This document shows positions 32,398 to 40,974 of a stretch of 42,182 nucleotides of DNA, piece after piece. The notes under the pieces are model-generated. The model was given only the letters and a program-made list of their open reading frames with translations. It ran no database searches and was not told the DNA's origin. Made by a program: the position numbers and the translations under genes. Every line of letters starts with the position of its first letter. The stretch's first letter is position 1. Source of the DNA: an uncultured Bacteroidales bacterium (lineage in GTDB: Bacteria; Bacteroidota; Bacteroidia; Bacteroidales; UBA932); assembly GCA_944326235.1 (NCBI GenBank), contig CALVDH010000025.1:1-42182 (forward strand), given 5' to 3'.

Positions 32398-34570
32398 AAT
32401 CGATAATTTTCTGCTCAAGGGAAGCGCGGACCACCCGGATCCAGACCTTGTCGCCCATAGTGAAGCGGCGACCGCGGGAACGGCCCAGGATGGAGTAGGT
32501 CTCCTCGTCGAACTGGTAGAAGTCGCCGGGGATGTCCCTGACGGGCACCATACCCTCCACCTTGTCCGGCTCGGTCTCCACGTAGAGACCCCATTCGGTC
32601 AGGCCCGAAACGGTGCCGGGGAATATCTGGCCGACCTTGTCCTGCATATACTCGCAGAGCTTGTACTTGATGCTGGAACGCTCGGCCTCGGTGGCTATCT
32701 GCTCGCGCTGGGATGCGTACTGGCAGCAGGTCTCGTAGTATTCCTTGTTCTGGGACTCCACCCCTGCCAGATACATGGCCAGCAGACGGTGCACCATCAT
32801 GTCGGGATATCTTCTGATAGGTGAGGTGAAGTGGGTGTAGTATTTGAATGCCAGTCCGTAATGGCCTACATTGTCGGTTGTGTAATGGGCACGGGCCATG
32901 GAGCGCAGGGCCATCATCACCACGGCCTCCTCCTCGGGACGGCCCTTAACGGTGCCGAGCAGGTTGTTGATACGCTGGGCCACATTCTTGCCTTTTATCT
33001 CCTTTACCTTCACACCTTCGGGGAACCGCTTGGGCTCCTCTTTTTTCTGGCCGTCCTCCATCGCTCCCGGCTCCATCGGGAAGTCGTAGCCGAAGAGACG
33101 GACAAACTTGCGGAGTACTCCGAGTTTCTCCTCGTTGGGATCCTCGTGGACACGGTAGACGAAGGTCTTGGCCTTCTTCGTCTTGGGCACCTTGCCCACA
33201 TACTCGGCCACGGCACGGTTGGCCAGCAGCATGAACTCCTCGATAAGCCAGTTGGCCTCCTTGGATATCTTCTCGTAGACCCTTACCGGCTTGCCCGTCT
33301 CATCGACCTCGACCTTCATCTCGGGACGCTCGAAGGCGATGGCACCGGCGGCGAAGCGTTTCTTCCTCAGGACTGAGGCTATCTTGTGCAGGGCGGTAAT
33401 CTCCTTGGCGAGCGGGCCGTTGCCGGTCTCGATGACGGCCTGGGCCTCGTCGTAGTTGAAGCGGTAGTCGGACTTGATGACGGTGCGGCCGAACCAGCTC
33501 TTCTTGACCACTCCTGTAGGTGTGATGTCAAATACTGCTGAGAAGCAGAGCTTTTCCTCGCCCGGTCTCAAGGAGCACAGGTTGTTCGAGAGCTTCTCGG
33601 GGAGCATGGGCACTGTGCGGTCCACTAAGTAGACCGAGGTACCGCGTTCGTAGGCGCACTTGTCAATGATGGATCCGGGGGTCACATAGTGGGTCACATC
33701 GGCGATATGCACTCCTACCTCTATGTTGCCGTCCTCGAGCTCGCGGTACGAGAGGGCGTCGTCAAAGTCCTTTGCGTCGGCAGGGTCAATAGTGAATGTG
33801 GTCACCTTGCGGAAGTCCCTGCGCTCGGCAATGTCCTTGGGGGTTATCTTGTCAGGCACGGCCTCGGCTGCGGCTTCCACCTCGGGCTCGAAGCGGTACG
33901 GCAGGCCGTACTCGGCCAGGATGGCGTGCATCTCGGTGTCGTTGGCACCCGGCTCGCCCAGCACGTCTATGATGCGGCCTGTCGGAGCCGGAGCCTTTCT
34001 CGGCCAGTCGGTCACGATGACGGCGGCCTTCAGGCCCGACACCTCGCCGGGTTTCCAAGTCCGCTGGCCGTTCTCCCCGAAACATCTGTCTATCTCCTTG
34101 AGTGGTATGCTGATATCGTAGGGCATGCTGCGGCTCTCCATGATCAGCCAGGCCTCACCGCGGGATATCTGCAGAACCCCGATATGAGGCTTGGAAGAGC
34201 GCTCGAGCACTGTGATTATCTCGCCCTCGATACGCTTGGGCTTGCCGTCTGCACCGACACCCTTGGCCTTGGTCGTCAGCACCTTGACTATATCGCCGTT
34301 GAGAGCCCCGCGCATCTTGTGCTGAGGCACGAACACATCATTGTCCCTGTCCGGCACCTCCACGAAGCCGTAGCCCTCGCGGGTCATGCTCACCGTACCG
34401 GTCAGCTCCTCCTTGTTGAAATGCTCCTTCTTTCCTTTGGATTTCTTCTTTCCGCCCGAACGCTCCTTCCTCTTGAGATTCAGCTCCTTCTGCATTGCCT
34501 TCTGGTCAGGCGTCTGATTCTTCCCGTGCTTTCCACGCGGACGGGAAGAGGGTCTTTTCTTTCTTGTCAT
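32291..34570 (-). CDS. rnr: Ribonuclease R
   Basis: RNase R is a 3'-to-5' exoribonuclease that degrades structured RNA. The 759-residue protein has a lysine-rich N-terminal tail (1-50) and a cold-shock-like domain (about 55-95, GYGFVEVPDRDNDVFVP). The RNB catalytic domain has the aspartate cluster IDPADAKDFDDA (261-272). A C-terminal S1 domain (GTVSGLTEWGLYVE...VEGMV) is followed by a Pro/Ala/Glu-rich, then basic tail ending RRTRKRSK. That tail is encoded in the same DNA as the putative N-terminus of the downstream DMT gene. A -7 box TATCTTTG lies at 34594-34601. Confidence 0.95.
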   Translation of the reverse strand: MTRKKRPSSRPRGKHGKNQTPDQKAMQKELNLKRKERSGGKKKSKGKKEHFNKEELTGTVSMTREGYGFVEVPDRDNDVFVPQHKMRGALNGDIVKVLTTKAKGVGADGKPKRIEGEIITVLERSSKPHIGVLQISRGEAWLIMESRSMPYDISIPLKEIDRCFGENGQRTWKPGEVSGLKAAVIVTDWPRKAPAPTGRIIDVLGEPGANDTEMHAILAEYGLPYRFEPEVEAAAEAVPDKITPKDIAERRDFRKVTTFTIDPADAKDFDDALSYRELEDGNIEVGVHIADVTHYVTPGSIIDKCAYERGTSVYLVDRTVPMLPEKLSNNLCSLRPGEEKLCFSAVFDITPTGVVKKSWFGRTVIKSDYRFNYDEAQAVIETGNGPLAKEITALHKIASVLRKKRFAAGAIAFERPEMKVEVDETGKPVRVYEKISKEANWLIEEFMLLANRAVAEYVGKVPKTKKAKTFVYRVHEDPNEEKLGVLRKFVRLFGYDFPMEPGAMEDGQKKEEPKRFPEGVKVKEIKGKNVAQRINNLLGTVKGRPEEEAVVMMALRSMARAHYTTDNVGHYGLAFKYYTHFTSPIRRYPDMMVHRLLAMYLAGVESQNKEYYETCCQYASQREQIATEAERSSIKYKLCEYMQDKVGQIFPGTVSGLTEWGLYVETEPDKVEGMVPVRDIPGDFYQFDEETYSILGRSRGRRFTMGDKVWIRVVRASLEQKIIDYELVEEPQSASQPAAEPGQPTPAEPAARRTRKRSK

Positions 34571-34593
34571 ATACTCTATTCTGTTATCAGAGG

Positions 34594-34601
34594 CAAAGAT
34601 A
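34594..34601 (-). promoter_or_regulatory. -7 box of rnr
   Basis: TATCTTTG on the minus strand matches TAnnTTTG, 24 bp upstream of the rnr start, in the 91-bp gap after the FtsX gene. Confidence 0.55.
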
Positions 34602-34661
34602 AGAAGAATCGTGCATGTTTGAGCCTTTTATGACAAATAGATACATCCACACTCCGTCCGC

Positions 34662-36995
34662 TCAGTCCTTTCTCAAAGCCAGCGCCGGATTGGTGTTCAT
34701 CAGCTGCACTGCCCTGTATGAGATGGAGAGGGTTGCGACCACACCCACGATGAGCAGGGCCAGCAGGTACATCCACCAGTGGTTGTCGATGCGGTAGGAG
34801 TAGGTCTGCAGCCAGCGTCCGGTATAGGTGTAAATCACAGGTATGGCAATGACTGCGGCAATCAGCGAGGCGGACAGGAAGCTGGCGAGCGTATGGGTGT
34901 AGATTTCCAGCCGGGGGCAGCCCATGATCTTGCGGATGGCGGTGCTCTTGGCCCTCTGACGGGCGTAGTATGTGCTCATGGCGACCATGGCCATGACCGT
35001 CAGGACAATGGTCAGCAGGGCGAAAAGGCCGGTGAGCCTGAGGCTGCGGTCCTCCGAAGCGTAGGCCCGGCTACAGATATCCTCGTATGTCCTCACAGTA
35101 ACATCCAGTTCCGGCTTCTCCTCAGCGTAAAACTTCTGTATCGCACGCACCGCGTCGGCCGGGTCGCCGTTGACCTTCACCACCAGGGACATGAGATTCC
35201 CGATGTATTCCGACTGATTGGGCTGCACTGTCCATATCAGCAGGTCATTGCCAGTGGAATTGGCATTGCCCAGCAAGAGGTCGTCGATAATGCCGCATAC
35301 CCTGATTGCCCCGTTGTCAAACTCGAACTGAGTCATGTCCAGACCATATCCTAAAGCAGCGGCAGCCCTGCGGGTAAAATAACTGGTATTCGGCAGAGGG
35401 TCGGAGTTCTGACTGATAACATTCACTCCCAAGAGACGCAGCGCCGTAGTATCGCCGCCATACATCACTATGTTGTAGCGGTTCCCGTCAATCTGCACTC
35501 CCCAGTAAGCCCTCCGGTTCCCGGCCGGACAGCCCTGCACCCATCCGGCATCCGCCACGCACGGCAGGGATTTGAGCCGGTCCTTGAGAAAATCGTCCGG
35601 GTCCTGAGTGTTGGAGATGGTCACATCCACCAGGTAATCCCGGGTATAGCCCATGGGCCTCTCCACCATGTGGCGCAGCTGCAGGAACATGGCAATGGCT
35701 ATCGCGACGGCCCCGATGGCTGCTGTATTCTGGACAACGAGGAAAATCCTTCCGAGCACCATCCTGCTTGCCCGCGTGAACTCGCCCCTGACGATGTCTA
35801 TCGGCCTGTAGCGGGACACCATCATTGCCGGTATGATACCGGCAATGACGGACAGCAGCACGATGACTCCGGCCCATAGAGCGACGGTACCCCAGGTCAG
35901 GGACGACAGCGGACTGTAGTTTTTCCCGATAAGGGCGCTGAACATAGGGGCGGCGGCCTCGGCCAGGACAAATCCGAGGACGAACGATACGGCCGTCACG
36001 ACAAATGACTCCCCGATGTAGCGGAGGATGACACCCCCGCGGGAAGAGCCTATCAGCCTGCGCGTCGCCATCTCCTTGACTCTGAACCCCACCTGGGCAG
36101 TGGTCAGCGAGATGTAGTTGAGCAGGGCGAATACCAGCAGCAGCACTCCGGCGGCAGTGACCAGCCGCAGCATGTCCCGGTTGACGATATTCTCGAAAAA
36201 GGCGCGGGAGGTGGCTCCTGCCCCGTAGTGTATCTTCTTGAACGGCACGAGATTGTACTCCGTACAGACGCCTGAGATGTACATCTCGTCGCTCTCCTTC
36301 AGGATGCCGAGGATTTCCCGGCCCAGCCAGCTCACGTCAGCACCTTCCCGGACCTTGTAGAAGGTCACCGTAGAGCCGTAGCCGTTGCGCGTCAGATGAG
36401 GCAGGATTCTCTCCAGCATATCCAGGCGGTAGATCATGTCGCACGCGGGCAGCACGGTCCGCTCCATATCCTCGAACACTCCCGTTATGGTCAGCGTAGT
36501 CTTCCCGTCCCCGGCCGTTATGTCGATGCCGTTGCCCACCGCATTGCCCCCGGGGAAATATGTATTCGCAAAGGACTGCGAGACGATGACCGAGCCCACA
36601 GCCTCCAGAGCCCCTTTCCGGTCACCGGCCGTCATAGGAAGCGGGATGAGCGACAGGAAATTGGAGTCCACGCAGAGGGCATTCTGCACCATGGTCCTGT
36701 CCCCGACCGACACACTCAGGTCCCACCCGTCGACGGACATGGTGCCGACTGTCCTGCAGACAGCCTCGATATTCGGATAGCGGCCCTCCACAGCCCCCTT
36801 GACAGTACCGCTGAGACTGAAGAGCTCCGCATCCGAGCCGACATAGATATCTTCACCGACAAACGTGTCGTAGCTGCGCTCCTGAGTCACGTACGTGCCT
36901 ATGAAGATAATGAATGCCAGGGCGATGGCCATACCGGCCACCTCTATTACCGTATAGAGCCTGTTGCGGGATACGAATCGGAGAAAGGATTTCAT
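34662..36995 (-). CDS. FtsX-like ABC transporter permease (MacB-like periplasmic domains)
   Basis: The 777-residue membrane protein has the eight-helix, two-FtsX-unit layout frequent in Bacteroidetes. It has one N-terminal helix (about 12-36) and a large periplasmic MacB-like domain. A three-helix FtsX unit follows around the conserved VGFRVKEMATRRLIGSSR, and then the pattern repeats. The second unit contains AKSTAIRKIMGCPR and ends in TNPALALRKD, the typical tail. Such permeases need an ABC ATPase, usually encoded next door, but none is present in this window. Substrate and partner are unknown. It is transcribed away from the repeat-rich gap at 36996-37515. Confidence 0.9.
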   Translation of the reverse strand: MKSFLRFVSRNRLYTVIEVAGMAIALAFIIFIGTYVTQERSYDTFVGEDIYVGSDAELFSLSGTVKGAVEGRYPNIEAVCRTVGTMSVDGWDLSVSVGDRTMVQNALCVDSNFLSLIPLPMTAGDRKGALEAVGSVIVSQSFANTYFPGGNAVGNGIDITAGDGKTTLTITGVFEDMERTVLPACDMIYRLDMLERILPHLTRNGYGSTVTFYKVREGADVSWLGREILGILKESDEMYISGVCTEYNLVPFKKIHYGAGATSRAFFENIVNRDMLRLVTAAGVLLLVFALLNYISLTTAQVGFRVKEMATRRLIGSSRGGVILRYIGESFVVTAVSFVLGFVLAEAAAPMFSALIGKNYSPLSSLTWGTVALWAGVIVLLSVIAGIIPAMMVSRYRPIDIVRGEFTRASRMVLGRIFLVVQNTAAIGAVAIAIAMFLQLRHMVERPMGYTRDYLVDVTISNTQDPDDFLKDRLKSLPCVADAGWVQGCPAGNRRAYWGVQIDGNRYNIVMYGGDTTALRLLGVNVISQNSDPLPNTSYFTRRAAAALGYGLDMTQFEFDNGAIRVCGIIDDLLLGNANSTGNDLLIWTVQPNQSEYIGNLMSLVVKVNGDPADAVRAIQKFYAEEKPELDVTVRTYEDICSRAYASEDRSLRLTGLFALLTIVLTVMAMVAMSTYYARQRAKSTAIRKIMGCPRLEIYTHTLASFLSASLIAAVIAIPVIYTYTGRWLQTYSYRIDNHWWMYLLALLIVGVVATLSISYRAVQLMNTNPALALRKD

Positions 36996-37101
36996 ATTGT
37001 CTTGTCACTAAATAGGTTACTGCAATTATTCGTTGCAAAAATTATGCCTTATCAAGCATATCGCTGTATAACAATTACTTAAGCAATTCTCAAAAACACT
37101 C

Positions 37102-37161
37102 AATTGTATAAAATTCATACGACAAGTGTCTAATTTTTTGAAAATTGTATAAAAATCATAC
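37102..37161. repeat. 19-bp direct repeat pair, possible operator
   Basis: AATTGTATAAAATTCATAC (37102-37120) and AATTGTATAAAAATCATAC (37143-37161) agree at 18 of 19 bases, starting 41 bp apart. Each has partial dyad symmetry (GTAT...ATAC). The position upstream of the FtsX gene would suit a regulator site. Confidence 0.5.
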
Positions 37162-37196
37162 ATGCAGCCGGTGATCCGGCATCCCATTCCAGTGCG

Positions 37197-37267
37197 CACC
37201 TTCGGAAGGTGCGCACCTCCGGAAGGTGAGACAGAAACGCGGAGAAACTGCACACCTTCGGAAGGTG
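37197..37267. repeat. Dispersed copy of the CACCTTCGGAAGGTG palindrome repeat
   Basis: Palindromes lie at 37197-37211, 37214-37228 (CACCTCCGGAAGGTG, one base changed) and 37253-37267. The last two are spaced 39 bp apart, exactly as in the array at 60-527. The bases between them (GAGACAGAAACGCGGAGAAACT) also match a unit of that array closely. The two loci therefore share one repeat family. Confidence 0.88.
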
Positions 37268-37314
37268 GAAAGAGGGGAAAATGCCACAACTAAGAAAACG
37301 AAAGAGGAGGAATG

Positions 37315-37354
37315 CCGCAACGGCAGTGAATCGTGGGATTCGGTGCCATTGTGG
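37315..37354. repeat. 40-bp imperfect palindrome, copy 1
   Basis: It starts CCGCAACGGCA and ends TGCCATTGTGG; the arms are largely complementary around a GATTC-type centre. It matches the second copy at 37420-37459, best in reverse complement. It could form a strong stem-loop. Confidence 0.7.
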
Positions 37355-37419
37355 AAAGGGGACGAAATGGCAATGCCGTTCACAGGCGCCGTGACGAGGG
37401 ATGCAGCGAAACAGGGCCT

Positions 37420-37459
37420 CCGCAACGGCACCGAATCCCGGGATTTGCTGCCGTTGCGG
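37420..37459. repeat. 40-bp imperfect palindrome, copy 2
   Basis: It starts CCGCAACGGCA and ends TGCCGTTGCGG (11-bp perfect outer arms), with AATCCCGGGATT at the centre. The pair spans 105 bp start to start. This resembles a REP-type element different from the CACCTTCGGAAGGTG family. Confidence 0.75.
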
Positions 37460-37480
37460 AAACAAAACCGAAACTTTTAT

Positions 37481-37488
37481 TATCTTTA
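37481..37488 (+). promoter_or_regulatory. Candidate -7 box of the propeller lipoprotein gene
   Basis: TATCTTTA differs from TAnnTTTG only at the last base and lies 27 bp before the start at 37516. Confidence 0.4.
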
Positions 37489-37515
37489 CAAACTAAATTC
37501 TTTAAACAAGAAGAG

Positions 37516-38676
37516 ATGATGAAAAAACACATACTACCAGCCGCCGCACTGCTCATCGCCGCAACAGCACTGCTCGGCGGATGCACCGGGGAAAATAGCC
37601 GGGGCGGCATAGAGGTAATCGACCTGTACAGATATGAGGACGGAGGAGTACTGACGGATGCCATGCTGGACAGTCTCGCAACAGAGACCAGGGTCATCGG
37701 GCTCGTGGCGGACGGCGACCTGACCATACCGGCCAATCCGGTGAGAATCAAGATTGCAGGCGATGTCACTGGTACTGACGGTCCGGCACGGAATACAGGC
37801 GGAGGTGAAGGCACAGCCGATGGCCGGATCTACGTTCTGGACAATCCCGGAATACGCACATTCCAGATGCTGGCGTTCGACAGCGACGGAAAGCTGATAA
37901 AGAAAATCGGCGGGCCGGGACGCGGACCGGGGGAGTATTTTGTACTCACGGACTTTGCGGTGGCCCCGGATGGAAGTCTGTGGATCAATGACGCCGGCAT
38001 GGACAACATGCTCCACTACAGCAGCAGCCTCGAATACATCGACACCTATCCGATGCCGTACGACATAGACAACATGGAGTTTCTCGAAAACGGCGAGGTG
38101 CTGGTCAATGTCTCCCAATGGGACTCCACTCAGATAGAAATCGCCATGACCGACACCATGTTCCGCCATGACGGCCGCAGGGAACTGCTCCGTTACAGCA
38201 ACAGCCAGCGCACCGGCTACGTCTACGCATTCGGGGACGGGTCCCTGATACGGACTCAGGACGGATATCTGCACTGTCATCCCATCGACCCGGACATCTA
38301 TCTGATAGACGACGGCACAGGAGAGATTCTCCGCCACTACCGCGTGGATTTCGGCCCGGATGCACTCACTCACAATGATATAAGCAGCCTTGGAGACAAT
38401 GACGAACGCTATATCGAAATCCTGTGCAGCAGCTCCTATCTGTACAGGATATTCACTGTCACGGACCGTTACATCCTCGGACAGGCTATGAGGAAAGGGG
38501 AATACCCGTATTTTCTGGCCGACCTGGACACCAGAACTGTCTACTGGAGCAGTTCCGACAGTTCAGAGGAGGGCATGAGCGGCATCCTCGACTACCGGGA
38601 CGGCTGGCTGATATCCACCTTCCTTCCGGATGAGCCGGAAGCCCATTACAGACTGATTCTGCGGAAGTTTCAATAA
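37516..38676 (+). CDS. 6-bladed beta-propeller lipoprotein
   Basis: The 386-residue protein starts at 37516 (MMKKH; the second ATG at 37519 is equally possible) with a lipoprotein signal ending LLGGC at about 21. Repeated blade motifs follow, such as DGRIYVLDNPGIRTFQMLAFDSDGKLI, RGPGEYFVLTDFAVAPDGSLWI and YSSSLEYIDTYPMPYDIDNMEFLENG, the pattern of Bacteroidales 6-bladed propeller proteins. These are cell-envelope proteins of unknown ligand. A longer frame upstream runs through the intergenic palindromes and is not credible as the N-terminus. The 3' end overlaps the convergent bglX gene by 7 bp. Confidence 0.85.
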   Translation: MMKKHILPAAALLIAATALLGGCTGENSRGGIEVIDLYRYEDGGVLTDAMLDSLATETRVIGLVADGDLTIPANPVRIKIAGDVTGTDGPARNTGGGEGTADGRIYVLDNPGIRTFQMLAFDSDGKLIKKIGGPGRGPGEYFVLTDFAVAPDGSLWINDAGMDNMLHYSSSLEYIDTYPMPYDIDNMEFLENGEVLVNVSQWDSTQIEIAMTDTMFRHDGRRELLRYSNSQRTGYVYAFGDGSLIRTQDGYLHCHPIDPDIYLIDDGTGEILRHYRVDFGPDALTHNDISSLGDNDERYIEILCSSSYLYRIFTVTDRYILGQAMRKGEYPYFLADLDTRTVYWSSSDSSEEGMSGILDYRDGWLISTFLPDEPEAHYRLILRKFQ

Positions 38677-40856
38677 ACCTGCAGACGCACCTTCCGATCC
38701 TTGACCATGATGTAGTAATCCCCGGGCTCCAGGAAGCGGTTGCCGTCACTGTCGACGAAGCTCAGGTCCCGCGCCGGGTCGATCCCGAAGCGGAAGACGC
38801 GGGTCTCTCCCGCCGGTATCACCTGCTTCTCGAAATGCTTCAGCTCGCGGAGCGGACGGGTAATCCGGCATGCAGGGTCGGAAATGAACCAGTGCACGGT
38901 CTCGGCTCCGTCCCGCTCTCCGGTATTGGTCACGGATATCTCGGCGGTCAGGGTCTCGCCCCCGGTTACCGACTCTCGGGAAAGTTTCAGGTCCCCATAT
39001 TCGAAAGACGTATAGCTCAGGCCGTGTCCGAACTCATACAGGGGCGTGGACGGAATGTCCTGATACAGTCCCTGCCGGGGACGCGAACTCTGACGCCGGT
39101 TGTAGTACACCGGTATCTGCCCGGTAGTGCGCGGGAAAGTGACGCTCAGCTTACCCGAAGGGTTGACCCTTCCGGACAATACCCCGGCTACAGGACGTCC
39201 CCCCGGCACACCCGGCTGCCACATCTCCACGATGGCGTCGCAAAGAGGCTCCACCCGCTGCAGCGCCAAAGGCCGTCCGCTCGACAGCACCAGCACCATC
39301 GGCTTCCCGGCCTTCTGCATTTCCACGATAAATTCCTCCTGAATCTCCGGCAGTTCAATGCAGGAGCGCGATCCGTTCTCACCGCTCCATCCGCGCCGCT
39401 CGCCCATGAAGAGCACCACCACATCCGCCTCCCGGGCCGTCTCAAGGGCAGAGGCGAAGCCGCTCCGGTCATCCCCGTCGAAGGGGCAGCCCGCGTGGAA
39501 GAGCACCTGCGACGTCCCCCCGAATTCCTCTGTCAGGGCATCCCGCACGGGACACACCTCCTCTCCCCGTCCATGCCCGCTCCAGCTGCCCAGAAGTTCT
39601 CCCGGCGCATCCACTATCGGCCCGAGCACCGCTATCGTGCGCTGTCCCTGAAGGGGAAGGAGCCCTCCCTCATTTTTCAGCAGGACAATGCTCTCCTCGG
39701 CCAGACGCTCCGCCAGCTCCCGGTTCTGAGGCAGAAGCAGGCGCTGATCAGCAGGAACCTCCCCGGTATAAGGCCGCTCGAAGAGTCCAAGACGGAACTT
39801 GAGGGTCAGAACGCGCCGCACGGCATCGTCTATCCGCTCTTCGGAGACCGCTCCCTCGCGGACGAGCGAATCCAGATAATTGTCATAGCAATGTCCCACC
39901 ATGTCCATGTCCAGACCGGCATTCACGGCAAGACGGGCCGCCTCCTTGCGGTCAGCGGCGGCTCCCTGCGGTATCAGCTGAGGCACCGCCGCCCAGTCCG
40001 AGACCACGAGCCCTCCGAAACCCCATTGTCCCTTCAGAACCTTGCTCAGGGTGTAGGCGTTGCAGGTCGCCGGAGTGCCGCTGATGTCGTTGAACGAGCT
40101 CATCACCGTAGCCGCTCCGGCCCGGACCCCGGCCTCGTACGGCGGCAGGTAGGTGTCCCAGAGGGTCTGGCGGGATATCTCGGTGTAGACATAGTCCCGG
40201 CCGGCCTCGGAGGCGCCGTAGCCGACATAGTGTTTCAGGCAGGCCGCCACCTGGGTACTGCTGCTCAGGTCGGAGCCCTGATAGCCCTCGACGGAGGCCG
40301 TGCAGAAAGCCGCGTTGGTATAGGGATCCTCGCCGTAGCCCTCGGATATCCGGCCCCATCGGCCGTCCCGGGCCACGTCTATCATGGGCGAGAAAGTCCA
40401 GTCCACACCCGAGCGGCGGGCCTCGGCGGCAGCCATGTCACAGGCCTCCCGGACCAAATCCGTGTTCCAGGAGCAGGCCTGGGCCAGCGATATCGGATAG
40501 ACTGTGCGGAAACCGTGGATCACGTCGTACCCGAAGAGTATCGGGATACCGAGACGGGTCTGCTCCATCGCCCGCCGCTGCATTCCGTTGCGCAGTTCAG
40601 GGTTCTCCTCGTAATAGATCAAGGAGCCGATGCCGGCCGGAATCCGGGCCGTCACCTCCTCGATATTGTTCGCGTTGTCGCTGGCTCCCAGCGTATACTG
40701 GTTGAGCTGGAGTATCTTCTCCTCCAGGGTCATGCATTCCAGCAGGTCCTCGACGCGCTCCTCCACCGGAAGCGAGGCGTCCTTGTAGCGGGGTTGTCCG
40801 CAGAGCGGCCAGGACATCAGGCCGCAGCACAGCATCAGACAGGCAAGTGTTTTCAT
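38670..40856 (-). CDS. bglX: Periplasmic beta-glucosidase, glycoside hydrolase family 3
   Basis: This family 3 enzyme removes beta-linked glucose (or related sugars) from oligosaccharides in the periplasm. The 728-residue protein has a short N-terminal signal (MKTLACLMLCC..., residues 1-20). The (beta/alpha)8 domain carries the nucleophile in GLVVSDWA (D287). In the second, alpha/beta sandwich domain GWSGENGS supplies the acid/base glutamate, and a C-terminal fibronectin III-like domain follows (YEFGHGLSYTSFEYGDL onward). The start at 40856 gives the signal peptide. A TAAATTTG box is at 40878-40885. It overlaps the propeller gene tail-to-tail; exact sugar specificity cannot be told. Confidence 0.92.
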   Translation of the reverse strand: MKTLACLMLCCGLMSWPLCGQPRYKDASLPVEERVEDLLECMTLEEKILQLNQYTLGASDNANNIEEVTARIPAGIGSLIYYEENPELRNGMQRRAMEQTRLGIPILFGYDVIHGFRTVYPISLAQACSWNTDLVREACDMAAAEARRSGVDWTFSPMIDVARDGRWGRISEGYGEDPYTNAAFCTASVEGYQGSDLSSSTQVAACLKHYVGYGASEAGRDYVYTEISRQTLWDTYLPPYEAGVRAGAATVMSSFNDISGTPATCNAYTLSKVLKGQWGFGGLVVSDWAAVPQLIPQGAAADRKEAARLAVNAGLDMDMVGHCYDNYLDSLVREGAVSEERIDDAVRRVLTLKFRLGLFERPYTGEVPADQRLLLPQNRELAERLAEESIVLLKNEGGLLPLQGQRTIAVLGPIVDAPGELLGSWSGHGRGEEVCPVRDALTEEFGGTSQVLFHAGCPFDGDDRSGFASALETAREADVVVLFMGERRGWSGENGSRSCIELPEIQEEFIVEMQKAGKPMVLVLSSGRPLALQRVEPLCDAIVEMWQPGVPGGRPVAGVLSGRVNPSGKLSVTFPRTTGQIPVYYNRRQSSRPRQGLYQDIPSTPLYEFGHGLSYTSFEYGDLKLSRESVTGGETLTAEISVTNTGERDGAETVHWFISDPACRITRPLRELKHFEKQVIPAGETRVFRFGIDPARDLSFVDSDGNRFLEPGDYYIMVKDRKVRLQVY

Positions 40857-40877
40857 ATCCAGTAAGTTTTGTCTGTG

Positions 40878-40885
40878 CAAATTTA
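40878..40885 (-). promoter_or_regulatory. -7 box of bglX
   Basis: TAAATTTG on the minus strand matches TAnnTTTG, 22 bp before the bglX start. Confidence 0.5.
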
Positions 40886-40922
40886 ACCAAAAATGATTAT
40901 CCGTGTATTTCCGATTTTTTCA

Positions 40923-40930
40923 TACTTTTG
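40923..40930 (+). promoter_or_regulatory. -7 box of gpmI
   Basis: TACTTTTG matches TAnnTTTG, 45 bp upstream of the gpmI start, divergent from the bglX box. Confidence 0.5.
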
Positions 40931-40974
40931 CGCCCGAAAACAGATAGAAAGTATTAAGAAAAGGAATCAGGATT

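Larger units (their letters stand above)
36996..37515. other. 520-bp divergent intergenic region, repeat-rich
   Basis: The region holds no convincing gene. From left to right it has an AT-rich part with a 19-bp direct repeat (37102-37120 and 37143-37161), three CACCTTCGGAAGGTG-type palindromes (37197-37267), two 40-bp imperfect palindromes (37315-37354 and 37420-37459), and a promoter-like box for the propeller lipoprotein (37481-37488). Open frames across the palindromes are shadows of the repeat sequence. Confidence 0.8.

Noticed and set aside
37333..37515. N-terminal extension of the propeller lipoprotein
   Set aside because: It translates the 40-bp palindromes and would bury the lipoprotein signal.
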